Assembly: GCF_034555935.1 (NCBI RefSeq)
Contig: NZ_JAYDCJ010000003.1
Location: 2,604,001 to 2,668,000, forward strand
Length of the DNA stretch: 64,000 nucleotides
From: Marinobacter qingdaonensis
GTDB lineage: Bacteria; Pseudomonadota; Gammaproteobacteria; Pseudomonadales; Oleiphilaceae
Reading direction: 5' to 3'
The position numbers and the translations under genes are program-made. Below, in pieces: positions 36,099 to 45,674 of the stretch; within the stretch, counting starts at the first letter, position 1, and the number at the start of each line of letters is the position of its first letter. The notes under the pieces are model-generated. The model searched no databases. It was not told the DNA's origin and saw nothing but the letters and a program-made list of their open reading frames with translations.

Positions 36099-36845
36099 TC
36101 AATGGGGTTTGCCGCCAGTGGGCGGCACTCGCGCCAGGGCCTGGCCCAGCGCCAGGAAATAGGCGCTGAAGGCCTCGGCGATGCGGTCCCGCTGGTTGCC
36201 CTCGGGATAGAGCCCGAGCCGGGCTTCCTCAGACCCACGACTGCCCTTGACCAGGAAGGTGTTGCGGGGCGCCCGGTCCTCCACAAACGCCTCGAATGCC
36301 CGGGCACAGAGTTCTTCCGGGCGCGCCCAGTAGAGGCTTTGCTGTTGGTTATCCACTCGCTGGGAGGCCTCGAACAGGGCACTGGGGCGGGTGCCGTCCT
36401 CGTTCAGGAGAATGGCTTCGAAGCAGCGAAACAGGCGGGTGTTGAGCGGGTGTGGTTTGAAGGCCTGGCTGTCCAGCCAGAGCGCGCTGGCGAACGCCTG
36501 GCGGGGCGGTTGTACGAACACCTTGCTGGCGATGTAGTGATCAAAGGCGTGGAACCATTCGTGCGCCAGGCTGCCGGCGCCGGCGTTCTTGGCCAGGGCC
36601 AGTTGGCGTGTCGCGGGGATGTAATGGGCACAGACCCCAAGCTGGCCACCAATGCCGTATTGCAGGCCGAGACTGCTCTTGAGGGAAATCACCTGTTCCG
36701 GCACCTGAAGGGTGCCCATGAGCGCCACCAGGGCGTCGTGGAATCGTCCAGCGGCCCGATCCCGTTCGGCCTCGGTCACCCATCGACCGATCTCGATACT
36801 GCGAAAATCGTACTGCCGGCGGATATGTACAAACGAAATGCTCAA
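36099..36845 (-). CDS. CLCA_X family protein, putative zinc metallopeptidase
   Basis: 248 aa. The central HEWFHAFDHYI is a zincin-type HExxH motif, preceded by ATRQLALAKNAGAGSLA; the N-terminal FVHIRRQYDFRSIEIGRWV matches the CLCA_X family opening. The protein is probably cytoplasmic (no signal peptide). Its function is unknown beyond the predicted protease fold. It may form a two-gene unit with the patatin gene. Confidence 0.78.
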   Translation of the reverse strand: MSISFVHIRRQYDFRSIEIGRWVTEAERDRAAGRFHDALVALMGTLQVPEQVISLKSSLGLQYGIGGQLGVCAHYIPATRQLALAKNAGAGSLAHEWFHAFDHYIASKVFVQPPRQAFASALWLDSQAFKPHPLNTRLFRCFEAILLNEDGTRPSALFEASQRVDNQQQSLYWARPEELCARAFEAFVEDRAPRNTFLVKGSRGSEEARLGLYPEGNQRDRIAEAFSAYFLALGQALARVPPTGGKPH

Positions 36846-36926
36846 ACGTCACCTATTGTCGGGCACTGTATTTATGTACAGCATGGTAGTCGAGGCCGGT
36901 GCTGCCATGCAAACGGGGTTGGGGGG

Positions 36927-39665
36927 TCAGGTGTCCGCTTTGTGGTCGCTGGGGCGCGGGTAGCCCGGGTCGGTGCGGATGTGGATGTCCCTCTGCGGGA
37001 AGGGGATTTCGATGCCTTCTTCCTTGAGCACCCGGGTGATCGCCGAATGCAGTTCGTGAGACAGGGGCATGAAGTCGAGCAGGTCACGGACAAACACCCG
37101 CACCTCGAATTCGATCCGGCTGTCGCCAAGCTCCACGCAGAACACCGCCGGAGCCGGTTCTTCGACCACCCGTTCGTTTTCCTCCGCGACCCGGTGCAGG
37201 AGCTCCTGGACCCGGTCGACGTCGGACCCGTAGGCGACACCAACGCGGATAATCACCCGGGTGATGGGGTCGGTCAGGGTCCAGTTGGTCAGGTCCTGGG
37301 TCACGAAGGTCTTGTTCGGAATGATCTGCTCCTTGCGGTCCCAGTCCACCAGGGTGGTGGCGCGGATCCGAATGCGGGAGACGGTGCCGGTAATGCCGCC
37401 AATGGTGACCGTGTCGCCAACCCGGATGGGCCGCTCAAACAACAGGATGATGCCGGAGACGAAGTTGGCCACGATTTCCTGCAGACCAAAGCCGAGCCCC
37501 ACGCCCAACGCCGCCACCAGCCACTGCAGCCGGGACCATTGAAACCCCAGCCCGGCCAACGCGGCGGCAATGCCGATGAACACGATGATGTAGGTGGCCA
37601 GGGTGGTGATGGCGTAACCCACGCCGGGCTCAAGGTTGAGCCGGCTGAGGAAAACCACTTCCAGGGTGCCGGGCAGGTTGCGGGCGGCCAGCACGGTTCC
37701 GGCCCCGATGGCCAGGGCGACCATCAGGTCACCCAGATTGATGGGCACCGGTTCCTCGCCCTCGGTGCCGGTGCTGATGGTCCAGAGCGTGATTTCGTCA
37801 AAAATGCCCAGGGCCGGAAACACGTTGTCCCAGAGCATCCAGAGCCCCACCGCCGCAAGGATCAGCGAGAAGATTTTCAGCAGGGTTTCGCTCTGTTGGC
37901 TGATGTCGTGAATGTCCCGCTGGGGCATGTCGTAGCTCAGGGGCACGCCTTCGCCAGAGGTCTCCGCCGCTTCCCGGGTTTCCGCCAGTTTGCGCTCCGC
38001 CTCCCGGGTTTCCAGCACCCGCTTGAGTGCCATCCGCCGCTCCCGGACCGCCAGGCTGCGCAGCGCCAGGTAGTGCAGCAGGATCACAAACGCCAGCCAA
38101 CACAGGCTGATGAACATCAGCCCCTCGAAACGCACCGCCGTGTAGTGATAGCCCCAGAGCGAAATGGCCGCCAGGACCAGGGGCATGCTGACCGCCACCC
38201 AGTGCAGCAGGCGCAGGGTGAGGCTGCCTTGCTGGTCCTTGCGCACTGCGGTCATGAAGCGCTGGGCAAAGTGGGCCAGGGCAATGGAAGCGATGGTGAA
38301 CAGCAGGCGCCCGAGGCTGTCGCTGTACACGGCGCCCTTGGAGGTGGACATGGTGGGCATGATGATCAGGATCGGAATCAACACCGCAAGCAGAATCGGG
38401 ATCTGCTTACGCAGGGTCCGCAGGGTGTTCGAGTTCCACTGGAAGTGCCGTTCCCCAAGGCCCTTGGTGTAGGCGACCGTGTAGATGCTGCGCAACAACA
38501 GCGCGACGAAGGCGGCGTTGGACATGCCGCGGGACAGGGCGTGCAGGAACTGGTTGCCGCTCTCCAGCAGCAGATAGCCGATGACCAGGAAGAAAACCCC
38601 GGGCAGCGCCAGCAGTAGACTGTAGAACAGCGCCTGGAAGGTGAATTTCCAGCGATCCTTCCTGACATTGCCGACATGGGCGCCAGCGTCGACCAGGGCC
38701 TTGCGCAGGCTGCGGCGTTTGACCGCCATCAGCGCCAGCAGTCCGGAGAACAGCATCAACAGAGGCCAGTGCTCCTCCAGCGACGCCGTAAAGGCCGCTT
38801 GCAGGGCCTGCCACTTGAAGCCGGAGCCGAACCAGATCACGCCCCGGTAGACTTCGCTCACCATGTCCAGGTCGATGCGCTCGGTGCTGGGCAACCAGAA
38901 CAGGCGTTGCTGCAGCAGGGTCTGGTAGGCCTCCAACCGGTCGTGCAGCTGCACCACGATGTTGTAATACTCGTTCAGCACCTCGATGTGCTGGGTGACC
39001 GACGCGTGTAACTGCCGCAACAGGCGGGAGCGCTGCACTTCCAGCCGGCCGCGGGCGTCGTCCTCGGGCTCGATGACGGCTTCGAATTCTTCCAGGCGCA
39101 GCTGTTCTTCCCGCGCCGCGGACAGCTGGGCGGTGATGCCCTTGGTCAGTCCGGCGGCCACGGTCTGGTTCTGCAGGCGTTCCAGGCGCTGGCGCAGCAG
39201 GTTGGCGTAGTCGTCGGTCAGGTTCAGGCCGGCGCGCTCAAGACGCAGCTCGAAACTCTCGTATTCGTTGTTCAGACGCTTGAGCAGGGCCTCGGCGTAA
39301 TCCAGGCGCTGCTGGCTGATGTCCAGCGCGTGCTGCCGGCTGTCCAGGGCTTCGCGCAGTTTCTGGATCTGCTGTTGGATATCGGCATTTTTCGGGGTGG
39401 GAATGGTGCTTTTCAGAGGCTCTTCCGGCGCCTCGATTTCCGGCTTGACCGGTTCCGGGTCGGGTTCGGGCTCCGCCTCTTCGTCCTCGGCTTCGGCCTC
39501 CTGATCGGCCTGCTCTTCGTCGTCCTCGGCGGGCGGGTAACGTTCGGTTTCGGTCTGTACCGGGGGCAAAAGATCGTCCAGGGCGGCGGACGCCTGGTTC
39601 AGGTAACCCATGCAAAAAATGAAAAGCAGACTCACCAGAAGGGGAGAATGGCTGCGAGCTGTCAT
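36927..39665 (-). CDS. Large mechanosensitive ion channel (MscK/MscM-like)
   Basis: About 912 aa. A signal peptide (SPLLVSLLFIFCMGYLNQASA) precedes an acidic Glu/Pro-rich linker and a long periplasmic coiled coil (residues about 90-290). Multiple membrane helices follow, then the MscS core: GLGFGLQEIVANFVSGIILL with FERPIRVGDTVTIGG, and a C-terminal alpha/beta vestibule domain. It releases solutes on osmotic downshock. It is somewhat shorter than E. coli MscK/MscM (about 1,110 aa). I start at ATG 39665 so the signal peptide is N-terminal; an in-frame GTG lies at 39719. Confidence 0.9.
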   Translation of the reverse strand: MTARSHSPLLVSLLFIFCMGYLNQASAALDDLLPPVQTETERYPPAEDDEEQADQEAEAEDEEAEPEPDPEPVKPEIEAPEEPLKSTIPTPKNADIQQQIQKLREALDSRQHALDISQQRLDYAEALLKRLNNEYESFELRLERAGLNLTDDYANLLRQRLERLQNQTVAAGLTKGITAQLSAAREEQLRLEEFEAVIEPEDDARGRLEVQRSRLLRQLHASVTQHIEVLNEYYNIVVQLHDRLEAYQTLLQQRLFWLPSTERIDLDMVSEVYRGVIWFGSGFKWQALQAAFTASLEEHWPLLMLFSGLLALMAVKRRSLRKALVDAGAHVGNVRKDRWKFTFQALFYSLLLALPGVFFLVIGYLLLESGNQFLHALSRGMSNAAFVALLLRSIYTVAYTKGLGERHFQWNSNTLRTLRKQIPILLAVLIPILIIMPTMSTSKGAVYSDSLGRLLFTIASIALAHFAQRFMTAVRKDQQGSLTLRLLHWVAVSMPLVLAAISLWGYHYTAVRFEGLMFISLCWLAFVILLHYLALRSLAVRERRMALKRVLETREAERKLAETREAAETSGEGVPLSYDMPQRDIHDISQQSETLLKIFSLILAAVGLWMLWDNVFPALGIFDEITLWTISTGTEGEEPVPINLGDLMVALAIGAGTVLAARNLPGTLEVVFLSRLNLEPGVGYAITTLATYIIVFIGIAAALAGLGFQWSRLQWLVAALGVGLGFGLQEIVANFVSGIILLFERPIRVGDTVTIGGITGTVSRIRIRATTLVDWDRKEQIIPNKTFVTQDLTNWTLTDPITRVIIRVGVAYGSDVDRVQELLHRVAEENERVVEEPAPAVFCVELGDSRIEFEVRVFVRDLLDFMPLSHELHSAITRVLKEEGIEIPFPQRDIHIRTDPGYPRPSDHKADT

Positions 39666-39755
39666 GGCCTGGACAAACCCTGGATTGCTTTCTGTCAGTC
39701 TAGTCAGGATAACCCGCACAGCCAGCAGGACCCAGCCGTGGCCGGGCCTGTGAGA

Positions 39756-40031
39756 TTACGCTGCGTTCACCGTCCTGGGCGGACTGACGGATGAAACCGA
39801 TGACCGCATGGCCTCGGTGCGTTCACGCCGGGCCTGCTCCAGTTGACTGGAACGCCAGAACGGACGGCCGGCTTCCGCCGCCAGGTCGCCCTGGGAGATG
39901 CCCAGGTCACTGACCAGGGCCGCCAGCGCGGGTGCGTCCAGGTGCTGGAGCTGCCGCCGCAGTCTCCGGCGGGTCAGATAGTTGCGCAAATACAGCCTGA
40001 GCCGTGCTGAAAGGAATGTCCGAATTGTCAT
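39756..40031 (-). CDS. DUF1127-like small protein
   Basis: 91 aa, basic N-terminus (LRLYLRNYLTRRRLRRQLQ), then LGISQGDLAAEAGRPFWR, the conserved end of DUF1127 proteins. DUF1127 members have been linked to phosphate and carbon metabolism and RNA turnover in alphaproteobacteria; the role here is unknown. GGAGG lies 7 nt before the ATG, which strongly supports translation. It is divergent from the puuC-like gene. Confidence 0.8.
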   Translation of the reverse strand: MTIRTFLSARLRLYLRNYLTRRRLRRQLQHLDAPALAALVSDLGISQGDLAAEAGRPFWRSSQLEQARRERTEAMRSSVSSVSPPRTVNAA

Positions 40032-40191
40032 AAGCCACCTCCACGATATAGGTCCAGCTTACCGTTGTGGTGGTCAAAAAGTAGACACAGGCGGCGAGTA
40101 GAGTGGCAGCACAGATGGTCGTTCCACGCTTTCTGTACCGGTGCCGGCAGGCGGATCTGTACTGCTTTAAGGTGAGCCCAAGGAGAGTCAC

Positions 40192-40207
40192 TACCTCTTA
40201 AGGGATA
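40192..40207 (+). promoter_or_regulatory. Putative polyamine-regulon operator upstream of puuC
   Basis: TACCTCTTAAGGGATA, 62 bp before the puuC-like start. It matches the element TACCTCGCAGGGGATA in the spuC-puuA gap at 13 of 16 positions. The factor is unknown; the LuxR-type regulator at 41796 is the obvious candidate. Confidence 0.5.
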
Positions 40208-40269
40208 TAGTGCAAACCGCGGCGGGCAGCTAGCCTTTAGTCGAGATCATCTACATCGAAGGGCACTGC

Positions 40270-41757
40270 ATGAAGACAACAGCCGATTGGCATTCACTGA
40301 GCCAGACCATCACCCTCCGTCACCAGGCCTACATTAATGGCACGTTCAGGCCGGCGCTCTCGGGTGAGACGTTCGAGTCCGTGAATCCATCAACTGAGCA
40401 GACGCTGGCCGAGGTCGCAAGCTGCGACACGGGCGATGTGGAACTGGCGGTGACCAGGGCCCGGGAGGCCTTCCGGTCCGGGGTCTGGTCGAGAAAGGCG
40501 CCGGGCGAACGGAAGCAGGTGCTGCTTCGGCTGGCCGAGCTGATGGAGCAACATGGAGACGAACTGGCGTTGCTGGACAGCCTGGACATGGGCAAATCCA
40601 TCAGCGAGATGCTGAGCGTTGACCTGCCGGACTCGATCGACTGTTTCCGCTGGACCGCCGAATCCATCGACAAGATGTACGGCGAGATTGCACCGACCGG
40701 GGGCGAGACACTGGGCCTGATCAGCCGTGAACCGGTTGGCGTGGTGGCGGCCATCACGCCGTGGAATTACCCCTTAATGATGGCCAGCTGGAAGCTGGCA
40801 CCGGCCCTGGCGGCCGGTAACTCCGTGATCCTCAAACCCTCGGAAAAGAGTCCACTGAGTGTGCTGCGCCTGGCCGAGCTGGCGACCGAAGCCGGTCTGC
40901 CGGATGGTGTGCTCAACGTGCTCCCGGGCTTCGGCCACACCGCCGGCAAGGCCCTGGCACTGCATAACGACGTGGATGTGCTGGCCTTCACCGGCTCCAG
41001 CCGGGTGGGCGGGCTGCTGATGGAATACGCCGGACAGTCCAACCTCAAGCAGGTCTGGCTGGAAGCCGGTGGCAAATCCCCGATGGTGGTGTTCGAGGAC
41101 TGCGCCGATATTGAGAAGGCCGCCACCACGGCCGCTGCGGCCATCTTCTCCAATCAGGGCGAGGTCTGCATTGCCTGTTCGCGCCTGTACCTGCAGCACT
41201 CCATCAAGGACCAGTTCCTGCAGGCCCTGCTGGCCGCGGCCAAGCAATATCGCGGCGGTGACCCCCTGAACCCGGACACCCGCATGGGCGCCCTGGTCGA
41301 CAAGGCCCAACTGGACACCGTGGCCCGGTACATCAAATCGGCCATGGACGATGGCGCCACAGTGGTCACCGGCGGCATGCCCGAATACCTCGAAGGCCAA
41401 GGCTTTTACGTCGAACCGACCATCATCACCGGGGCCCGCAACGACATGGCCTTTGTGCAGGAGGAGATTTTCGGCCCGGTCCTTGCCGTCTGTAATTTCG
41501 ACACCGAAGACGAGGCCGTGCACCTGGCCAACGACAACCGTTACGGCCTGGGCGCCTCCGTCTGGACCGACAACCTGTCACGGGCCCACCGGGTCAGCCG
41601 GCAGATCCAGAGCGGGATGGTGTGGGTCAACGGCTGGGGTGGGGGCGACTCGACCATGCCATTCGGGGGCGTCAAAGCCTCCGGCAATGGCCGCGACAAG
41701 TCCCTGCATTCACTGGAAAAGTACACCGAGCTGAAAACCGTCTGGATCAGCCTCTGA
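40270..41757 (+). CDS. puuC: PuuC/KauB-like aldehyde dehydrogenase
   Basis: A 495-aa NAD(P)-dependent aldehyde dehydrogenase: cofactor-site ITPWNYPLMMASWKLAPAL, glutamate in LEAGGKSP, catalytic Cys in NQGEVCIACSR and the C-terminal MPFGGVKASGNGRDKS. It best fits the gamma-glutamyl-gamma-aminobutyraldehyde dehydrogenase group, which oxidises the aldehyde formed from (glutamyl)putrescine. The surrounding puu/spu/gab genes support this. AAGGG precedes the ATG. A hairpin after the stop separates it from the convergent regulator gene. Confidence 0.85.
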   Translation: MKTTADWHSLSQTITLRHQAYINGTFRPALSGETFESVNPSTEQTLAEVASCDTGDVELAVTRAREAFRSGVWSRKAPGERKQVLLRLAELMEQHGDELALLDSLDMGKSISEMLSVDLPDSIDCFRWTAESIDKMYGEIAPTGGETLGLISREPVGVVAAITPWNYPLMMASWKLAPALAAGNSVILKPSEKSPLSVLRLAELATEAGLPDGVLNVLPGFGHTAGKALALHNDVDVLAFTGSSRVGGLLMEYAGQSNLKQVWLEAGGKSPMVVFEDCADIEKAATTAAAAIFSNQGEVCIACSRLYLQHSIKDQFLQALLAAAKQYRGGDPLNPDTRMGALVDKAQLDTVARYIKSAMDDGATVVTGGMPEYLEGQGFYVEPTIITGARNDMAFVQEEIFGPVLAVCNFDTEDEAVHLANDNRYGLGASVWTDNLSRAHRVSRQIQSGMVWVNGWGGGDSTMPFGGVKASGNGRDKSLHSLEKYTELKTVWISL

Positions 41758-41770
41758 CCGGCAGCGTTGG

Positions 41771-41796
41771 GGCCCGGTTATGAACGCCGGGCCGTT
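41771..41796 (+). terminator. Hairpin after puuC, weak terminator
   Basis: GGCCCGG and CCGGGCC form a stem with a 9-nt loop, followed by GTTTA. The T-run is short, so this is a weak call. Confidence 0.35.
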
Positions 41797-42605
41797 TACG
41801 ACTCGTCGAGGTTGTTCAGGTGGGTGATGAACTGGGTAAAGATCTCCGCCTGGGTCGAGGTGTTCAGGCGGTTATGGATGTTCTTGCGATGCACCTTGAC
41901 CGTGCCAACGCTGATTTTCAGCTGGTCCGCGATGGCCTGGGACGAATGCCCGCGCAGGATCAGGTCGGTGATCTCGCGCTCCCGCTGGGTCAGCACCCCG
42001 CTGGCGAAGGTTCTTAAAGCCCGCTTCATCGGGCCGTCCGAGCGTCCGTACTGGAGATACTCCCGGGACTGGGCCAGCCAGAACTGCCGGACCAGGGCAC
42101 TCAACACCGGAAAACACTCGTTCAGGGCGTTCAGCTCGGTGCGGGAAATGCTGTCCAGTGCCGCCTTGCGCCCGAGGGTCAGGGTACAGGTCACCTCATC
42201 ATCGAGCTGCACGATCAGATTGATCTCATCCACCAGGCCAAAGTTCTGGTAGCAGGTCTGGAAATACTCCGTCTCCTTGAACGAATCCGGCATGATGTCC
42301 ACCAGCCGGACCACCCCGGGCGCAATGCCGGATTTGATCGCATGAAACAGCGGGTCGAGGACGTAGGCGCGGCTGATGTACTGCCGAAGCGTGTCACTCT
42401 GTTCTTCCGGTGCGGTCGGGTAGATCAGGATAGGGCGTAGTGACTTCTTGTAGGTAACAACAATAAAGGTGTCGAAAAAACAGAGTGTTGAGAGGAAGTC
42501 TTCAAGGACAGCCGGAAAGTTTCGCAGGCGCTGATGCTCGATCAACACGGCGATGTTTTTCTGCCAGCTTTCATTGCTGCTGATGCGACTGACTCGTTCC
42601 TGCAT
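41796..42605 (-). CDS. LuxR-type transcriptional regulator of the polyamine cluster
   Basis: About 269 aa. The N-terminal about 190 residues are an effector region without a phospho-acceptor receiver motif. The C-terminal LuxR/FixJ helix-turn-helix reads LTQREREITDLILRGHSSQA then LKISVGTVKVHRKNI. It lies between the puuC-like and spuC-like genes, so control of the polyamine genes is likely (inference). I start at ATG 42605; the frame is open to 42671, but those codons lie within the terminator-like hairpin of spuC. Confidence 0.85.
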   Translation of the reverse strand: MQERVSRISSNESWQKNIAVLIEHQRLRNFPAVLEDFLSTLCFFDTFIVVTYKKSLRPILIYPTAPEEQSDTLRQYISRAYVLDPLFHAIKSGIAPGVVRLVDIMPDSFKETEYFQTCYQNFGLVDEINLIVQLDDEVTCTLTLGRKAALDSISRTELNALNECFPVLSALVRQFWLAQSREYLQYGRSDGPMKRALRTFASGVLTQREREITDLILRGHSSQAIADQLKISVGTVKVHRKNIHNRLNTSTQAEIFTQFITHLNNLDES

Positions 42606-42639
42606 GACTACTCGCGCTTGGGTTTGTGGAGTGAATGAA

Positions 42640-42661
42640 ACGCCCGGTATGGCCCGGGCGT
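42640..42661 (-). terminator. Hairpin after spuC
   Basis: On the minus strand ACGCCCGG and CCGGGCGT form a stem with a 6-nt loop, followed by TTTCATTC. It lies 17 bp past the spuC stop and 35 bp before the regulator start. The T-run is short. Confidence 0.4.
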
Positions 42662-42677
42662 CTCGAACCATCGGCGG

Positions 42678-44093
42678 TCAGCCGACGCTGGCGCAGCTCA
42701 GGGTTTCACCCATCACGTCCTCGTAGGTCAGATCAAAACACGCACGCGCCTTCTCCACCATCTCGTCCACCTCGGCGCGGCTGATCACCAGGGGCGGACA
42801 GAACACCATCCGACTGCCACAGGCGCGCATGACCAACCCGTTGTTGAAACAATGATCGCGACAAACCGTGCCAACATCAACGCCTGATTCGAACAAGGTG
42901 CCCGACGCCTTGTCCTTGACCAGGGCAATGCCCGCCAACAGGCCGACGCCCTCGATGTGACCACACAGCGGGTGGTCGCCCAGACGTTCCCGAACCCGGG
43001 ACTGGAAGTAGGGCCCAATGGTGTTGGCGACGTACTCGATCACTCGTTCATCCCGGAGCAACCGGATGTTCTCCAGCGCCACGGCTGCGGCCACCGGGTG
43101 GCCGGAGTAGGTGAAGCCGTGATTGAAATCGCCACACTTGTTAATCAGGGTGCTGGCGATGCGCTCACCCACCGCAACCGCCGAGATCGGCAGGTAGCCG
43201 GAGGACAGGCCCTTGGCCATGGAGATGATGTCGGGCTGAAAACCCAGGGTCTCGCAGCCGAACCAGCTGCCGGTGCGTCCGAATCCACAGATGACTTCGT
43301 CGGAGGCGAGCAGGATGCCGTACTTGTTGCAGATGCGCTGGATCTCCGGCCAATAACTGGCCGGTGGCACGATCACACCCCCCGCGCCTTGCACCGGCTC
43401 GCCGATGAAGGCGGCGACATTGTCCGGACCCAGCTCCAGGATTTTGTCTTCCAATTCCCGCGCGCAGGCAATGCCGAAATCGTGCTCACTCATGTCACGG
43501 CCCTCGCCATACCAGTAAGGCTGGGAGATGCGATGAATGTCCGGCAGGAGCGGCGCGGCCTGCTTGTGCATGCCAGACATGCCGCCCAGGCTGGCGCCGG
43601 CGATGGTGCTGCCGTGGTAAGCGTTGTCACGGGCGATCAGGATTTTGCGGTCGGGCTGGCCGTTCAGGGTCCAATAATGGCGAACCATCCGAATCACGGT
43701 GTCGATGGCCTCCGAACCGGATCCGGCGAAGAAAACATGGTTGAGATCGCCCGGGGTGATCTCGGCGATGGCCTGAGCCAGATGGACCGCGGGCTCGTTG
43801 GTGGTCTGGAAGAAGGTGTTGTAGTAGGGGAGCGCCTCCATCTGCCGATTGGCGGCGTCCACCAGCTCCTGGCGGCCATAGCCCATATTGACGCACCACA
43901 GGCCGGACATGCCATCAATCAGGCGCTCGCCCTCGGAGTCCCATAGGTATACCCCCTTGGCCTTCGTAATCACCCGGGCGCCCTTGGCGTTCAGGCTTGC
44001 GGTGTCGGTAAACGGGTGCAGGTGGTGCTGGGCGTCCGTTGCCCGAAGCGTAGCGCCGTTGGCGGGTGGTGTGTTTGTCATTGTTGTTGGCAT
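42678..44093 (-). CDS. spuC: SpuC-like polyamine:pyruvate aminotransferase
   Basis: A 471-aa class III PLP aminotransferase: the PLP-binding segment is VFFAGSGSEAIDTVIRM, the aspartate LLASDEVICGFGRTG and the Schiff-base lysine IISMAKGLSSGYLP. The sequence resembles pseudomonad SpuC, which transfers the amino group of putrescine or related diamines to pyruvate, giving the aminoaldehyde that PuuC-type dehydrogenases oxidise. I start at ATG 44093 with AGGGG 7 nt upstream; the frame is open to 44294, but that part overlaps the promoter region and contains operator-like sites. Confidence 0.87.
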   Translation of the reverse strand: MPTTMTNTPPANGATLRATDAQHHLHPFTDTASLNAKGARVITKAKGVYLWDSEGERLIDGMSGLWCVNMGYGRQELVDAANRQMEALPYYNTFFQTTNEPAVHLAQAIAEITPGDLNHVFFAGSGSEAIDTVIRMVRHYWTLNGQPDRKILIARDNAYHGSTIAGASLGGMSGMHKQAAPLLPDIHRISQPYWYGEGRDMSEHDFGIACARELEDKILELGPDNVAAFIGEPVQGAGGVIVPPASYWPEIQRICNKYGILLASDEVICGFGRTGSWFGCETLGFQPDIISMAKGLSSGYLPISAVAVGERIASTLINKCGDFNHGFTYSGHPVAAAVALENIRLLRDERVIEYVANTIGPYFQSRVRERLGDHPLCGHIEGVGLLAGIALVKDKASGTLFESGVDVGTVCRDHCFNNGLVMRACGSRMVFCPPLVISRAEVDEMVEKARACFDLTYEDVMGETLSCASVG

Positions 44094-44188
44094 TTCGAAT
44101 CCCCTGGCTGAGTGGTGTGAGAAGGGCCGGCTGACTGAATTCAGGCCTGGACGCTTAACAAGTAACAAAACCGGGCAGAGCGCTGATA

Positions 44189-44204
44189 TACCTCGCAGGG
44201 GATA
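44189..44204 (+). promoter_or_regulatory. Putative polyamine-regulon operator, spuC-puuA gap (site 1)
   Basis: TACCTCGCAGGGGATA, 95 bp upstream of spuC and 119 bp upstream of puuA. It is the best match to the consensus drawn from the four copies in this cluster. Confidence 0.5.
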
Positions 44205-44237
44205 GAGCTGAGGGAGGCGTGGCCGCAACACCGCGTA

Positions 44238-44253
44238 TACCCCCTGGGTGATA
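44238..44253 (+). promoter_or_regulatory. Putative polyamine-regulon operator, spuC-puuA gap (site 2)
   Basis: TACCCCCTGGGTGATA, 70 bp before the puuA start, 49 bp centre to centre from site 1. It agrees with site 1 at 11 of 16 positions, the weakest of the four. Confidence 0.4.
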
Positions 44254-44323
44254 GTTACAGGGTCTGTGGGATGGTTTAGTGTGAAAAGACTCATAGAAAC
44301 GCCAGCGCCCCAGAGAGATACCT

Positions 44324-45661
44324 ATGACAAGCAACAAAAACACTGAATTCGACTTCTTTATTACCGACCTCAACGGCAATTTGCGCGGAAAGAGAATGCC
44401 TGCGGGCGCCCTGAACAAGGTCCTGCATGAGGGCATCAAGCTTCCCCGCTCCGTGGTTGGCTTTGATTTCTGGGGCGCGGATGTCCTGGATAACGGGCTG
44501 GTCTTCGAGACCGGTGACAGTGACGGGGTTTGCCTGCCGGTGTCCGACACCCCGCTGCCCGTGCCCTGGTCAGACATTCCGCGCCAGCAGATCCTGGCGA
44601 TGATGTTCAATTCCGACGGGACCGCGTTCGAGGCCGATCCGCGCCAGGTGCTGAAACGGGTGGTGGACCGGTTCAAGGCGAAAGGTTTGCGCCCGGTTAT
44701 GGCCACTGAGCTCGAGTTCTACCTGATGGACGGCAAGTCCGAGACCACCCAGCGCCCCATCCCGCCCATGCTGGCCGACGGACGGGGGCGGCGCCTGTCC
44801 AATACCGAGGGTTACGCGGTGGAGGAAATGGACGGATTTGACGCGTTCTTCGCCGACATCCGTAACGCCTGCGAGGCCCAGGGCATCGAAGCGGACACCA
44901 TCATTGCGGAAATGGGCCCGGGCCAATTCGAGATTAACCTGAACCACGTGGACGATCCGCTGCTGGCCGCCGACCAGGCCATCCTGTTCAAGCGCCTGGT
45001 GCGCGGGGTGTCCCGCCGCAACGGCTATGGCGCCACCTTCATGGCCAAGCCCTACGCGGATCAGAGCGGAAACGGCTTCCACGTGCACTTCAGCCTGCTT
45101 GATGAGGCCGGGCGCAACGTGTTCGACGATGGCACCGACGCCGGCAGCAAGCTCATGCAACAGGCCGTCGCCGGAATGATGGCGACCATGCCGGACACCA
45201 TGCTGACCCTGGCGCCCAATCTCAATTCCTACCGCCGCTTCATGCCGGGCGCCCACGCGCCGACCATTGCCAGCTGGGGCTACGAGAACCGGACGGTGGC
45301 CCTGCGCATACCCGAGAGTCCCTGCGTCGCACGTCGCATCGAACACCGCGTCGCGGGCGCCGACGCCAATCCTTACCTGGTGCTGGCCTCGGTCCTGGCG
45401 GGGGCGCTCTATGGCATTGAACAGGAGATGGAGCCGGTGGCGCCGATCGAGGGCGACGCCTACGCGGAGAGCAACGACGCCCTGGTGCTGCCCAACAAAT
45501 GGGAAGACGCGACCGATGCCTTTGAAAACAGCGCGGTCCTCAAGGAATACCTGGGTGAGGAATTCCAGCGGGTATACAGCTCCGCCAAGCGCCAGGAACA
45601 GCGACTGCTGAGCGAGCGCATCACCGACGTGGAATACGAGGCCTACCTCGGCCTGCTTTAA
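44324..45661 (+). CDS. puuA: Glutamine synthetase-family gamma-glutamylpolyamine synthetase
   Basis: A 445-aa glutamine synthetase-fold ligase of the PuuA/SpuI type. The catalytic-domain blocks are there: ATELEFYLMD, IIAEMGPGQFEINLNHVDD, GNGFHVHFSL and the arginine-rich ESPCVARRIEHRVAGADANP. PuuA joins glutamate to putrescine with ATP as the first step of the gamma-glutamylation route. Within the gene neighbourhood this is more likely than ammonia assimilation. It is divergent from spuC and followed 13 bp later by an amidotransferase gene. Confidence 0.86.
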   Translation: MTSNKNTEFDFFITDLNGNLRGKRMPAGALNKVLHEGIKLPRSVVGFDFWGADVLDNGLVFETGDSDGVCLPVSDTPLPVPWSDIPRQQILAMMFNSDGTAFEADPRQVLKRVVDRFKAKGLRPVMATELEFYLMDGKSETTQRPIPPMLADGRGRRLSNTEGYAVEEMDGFDAFFADIRNACEAQGIEADTIIAEMGPGQFEINLNHVDDPLLAADQAILFKRLVRGVSRRNGYGATFMAKPYADQSGNGFHVHFSLLDEAGRNVFDDGTDAGSKLMQQAVAGMMATMPDTMLTLAPNLNSYRRFMPGAHAPTIASWGYENRTVALRIPESPCVARRIEHRVAGADANPYLVLASVLAGALYGIEQEMEPVAPIEGDAYAESNDALVLPNKWEDATDAFENSAVLKEYLGEEFQRVYSSAKRQEQRLLSERITDVEYEAYLGLL

Positions 45662-45674
45662 CGGGAGACTCCGG

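Noticed and set aside
36102..38618. 838-codon plus-strand frame
   Set aside because: Antisense to the CLCA_X and mechanosensitive channel genes; composition is that of a reverse-strand shadow.
39907..40191. 94-codon minus-strand frame overlapping the DUF1127 gene
   Set aside because: No ribosome site, while the overlapping 91-codon frame has GGAGG and a DUF1127 ending.
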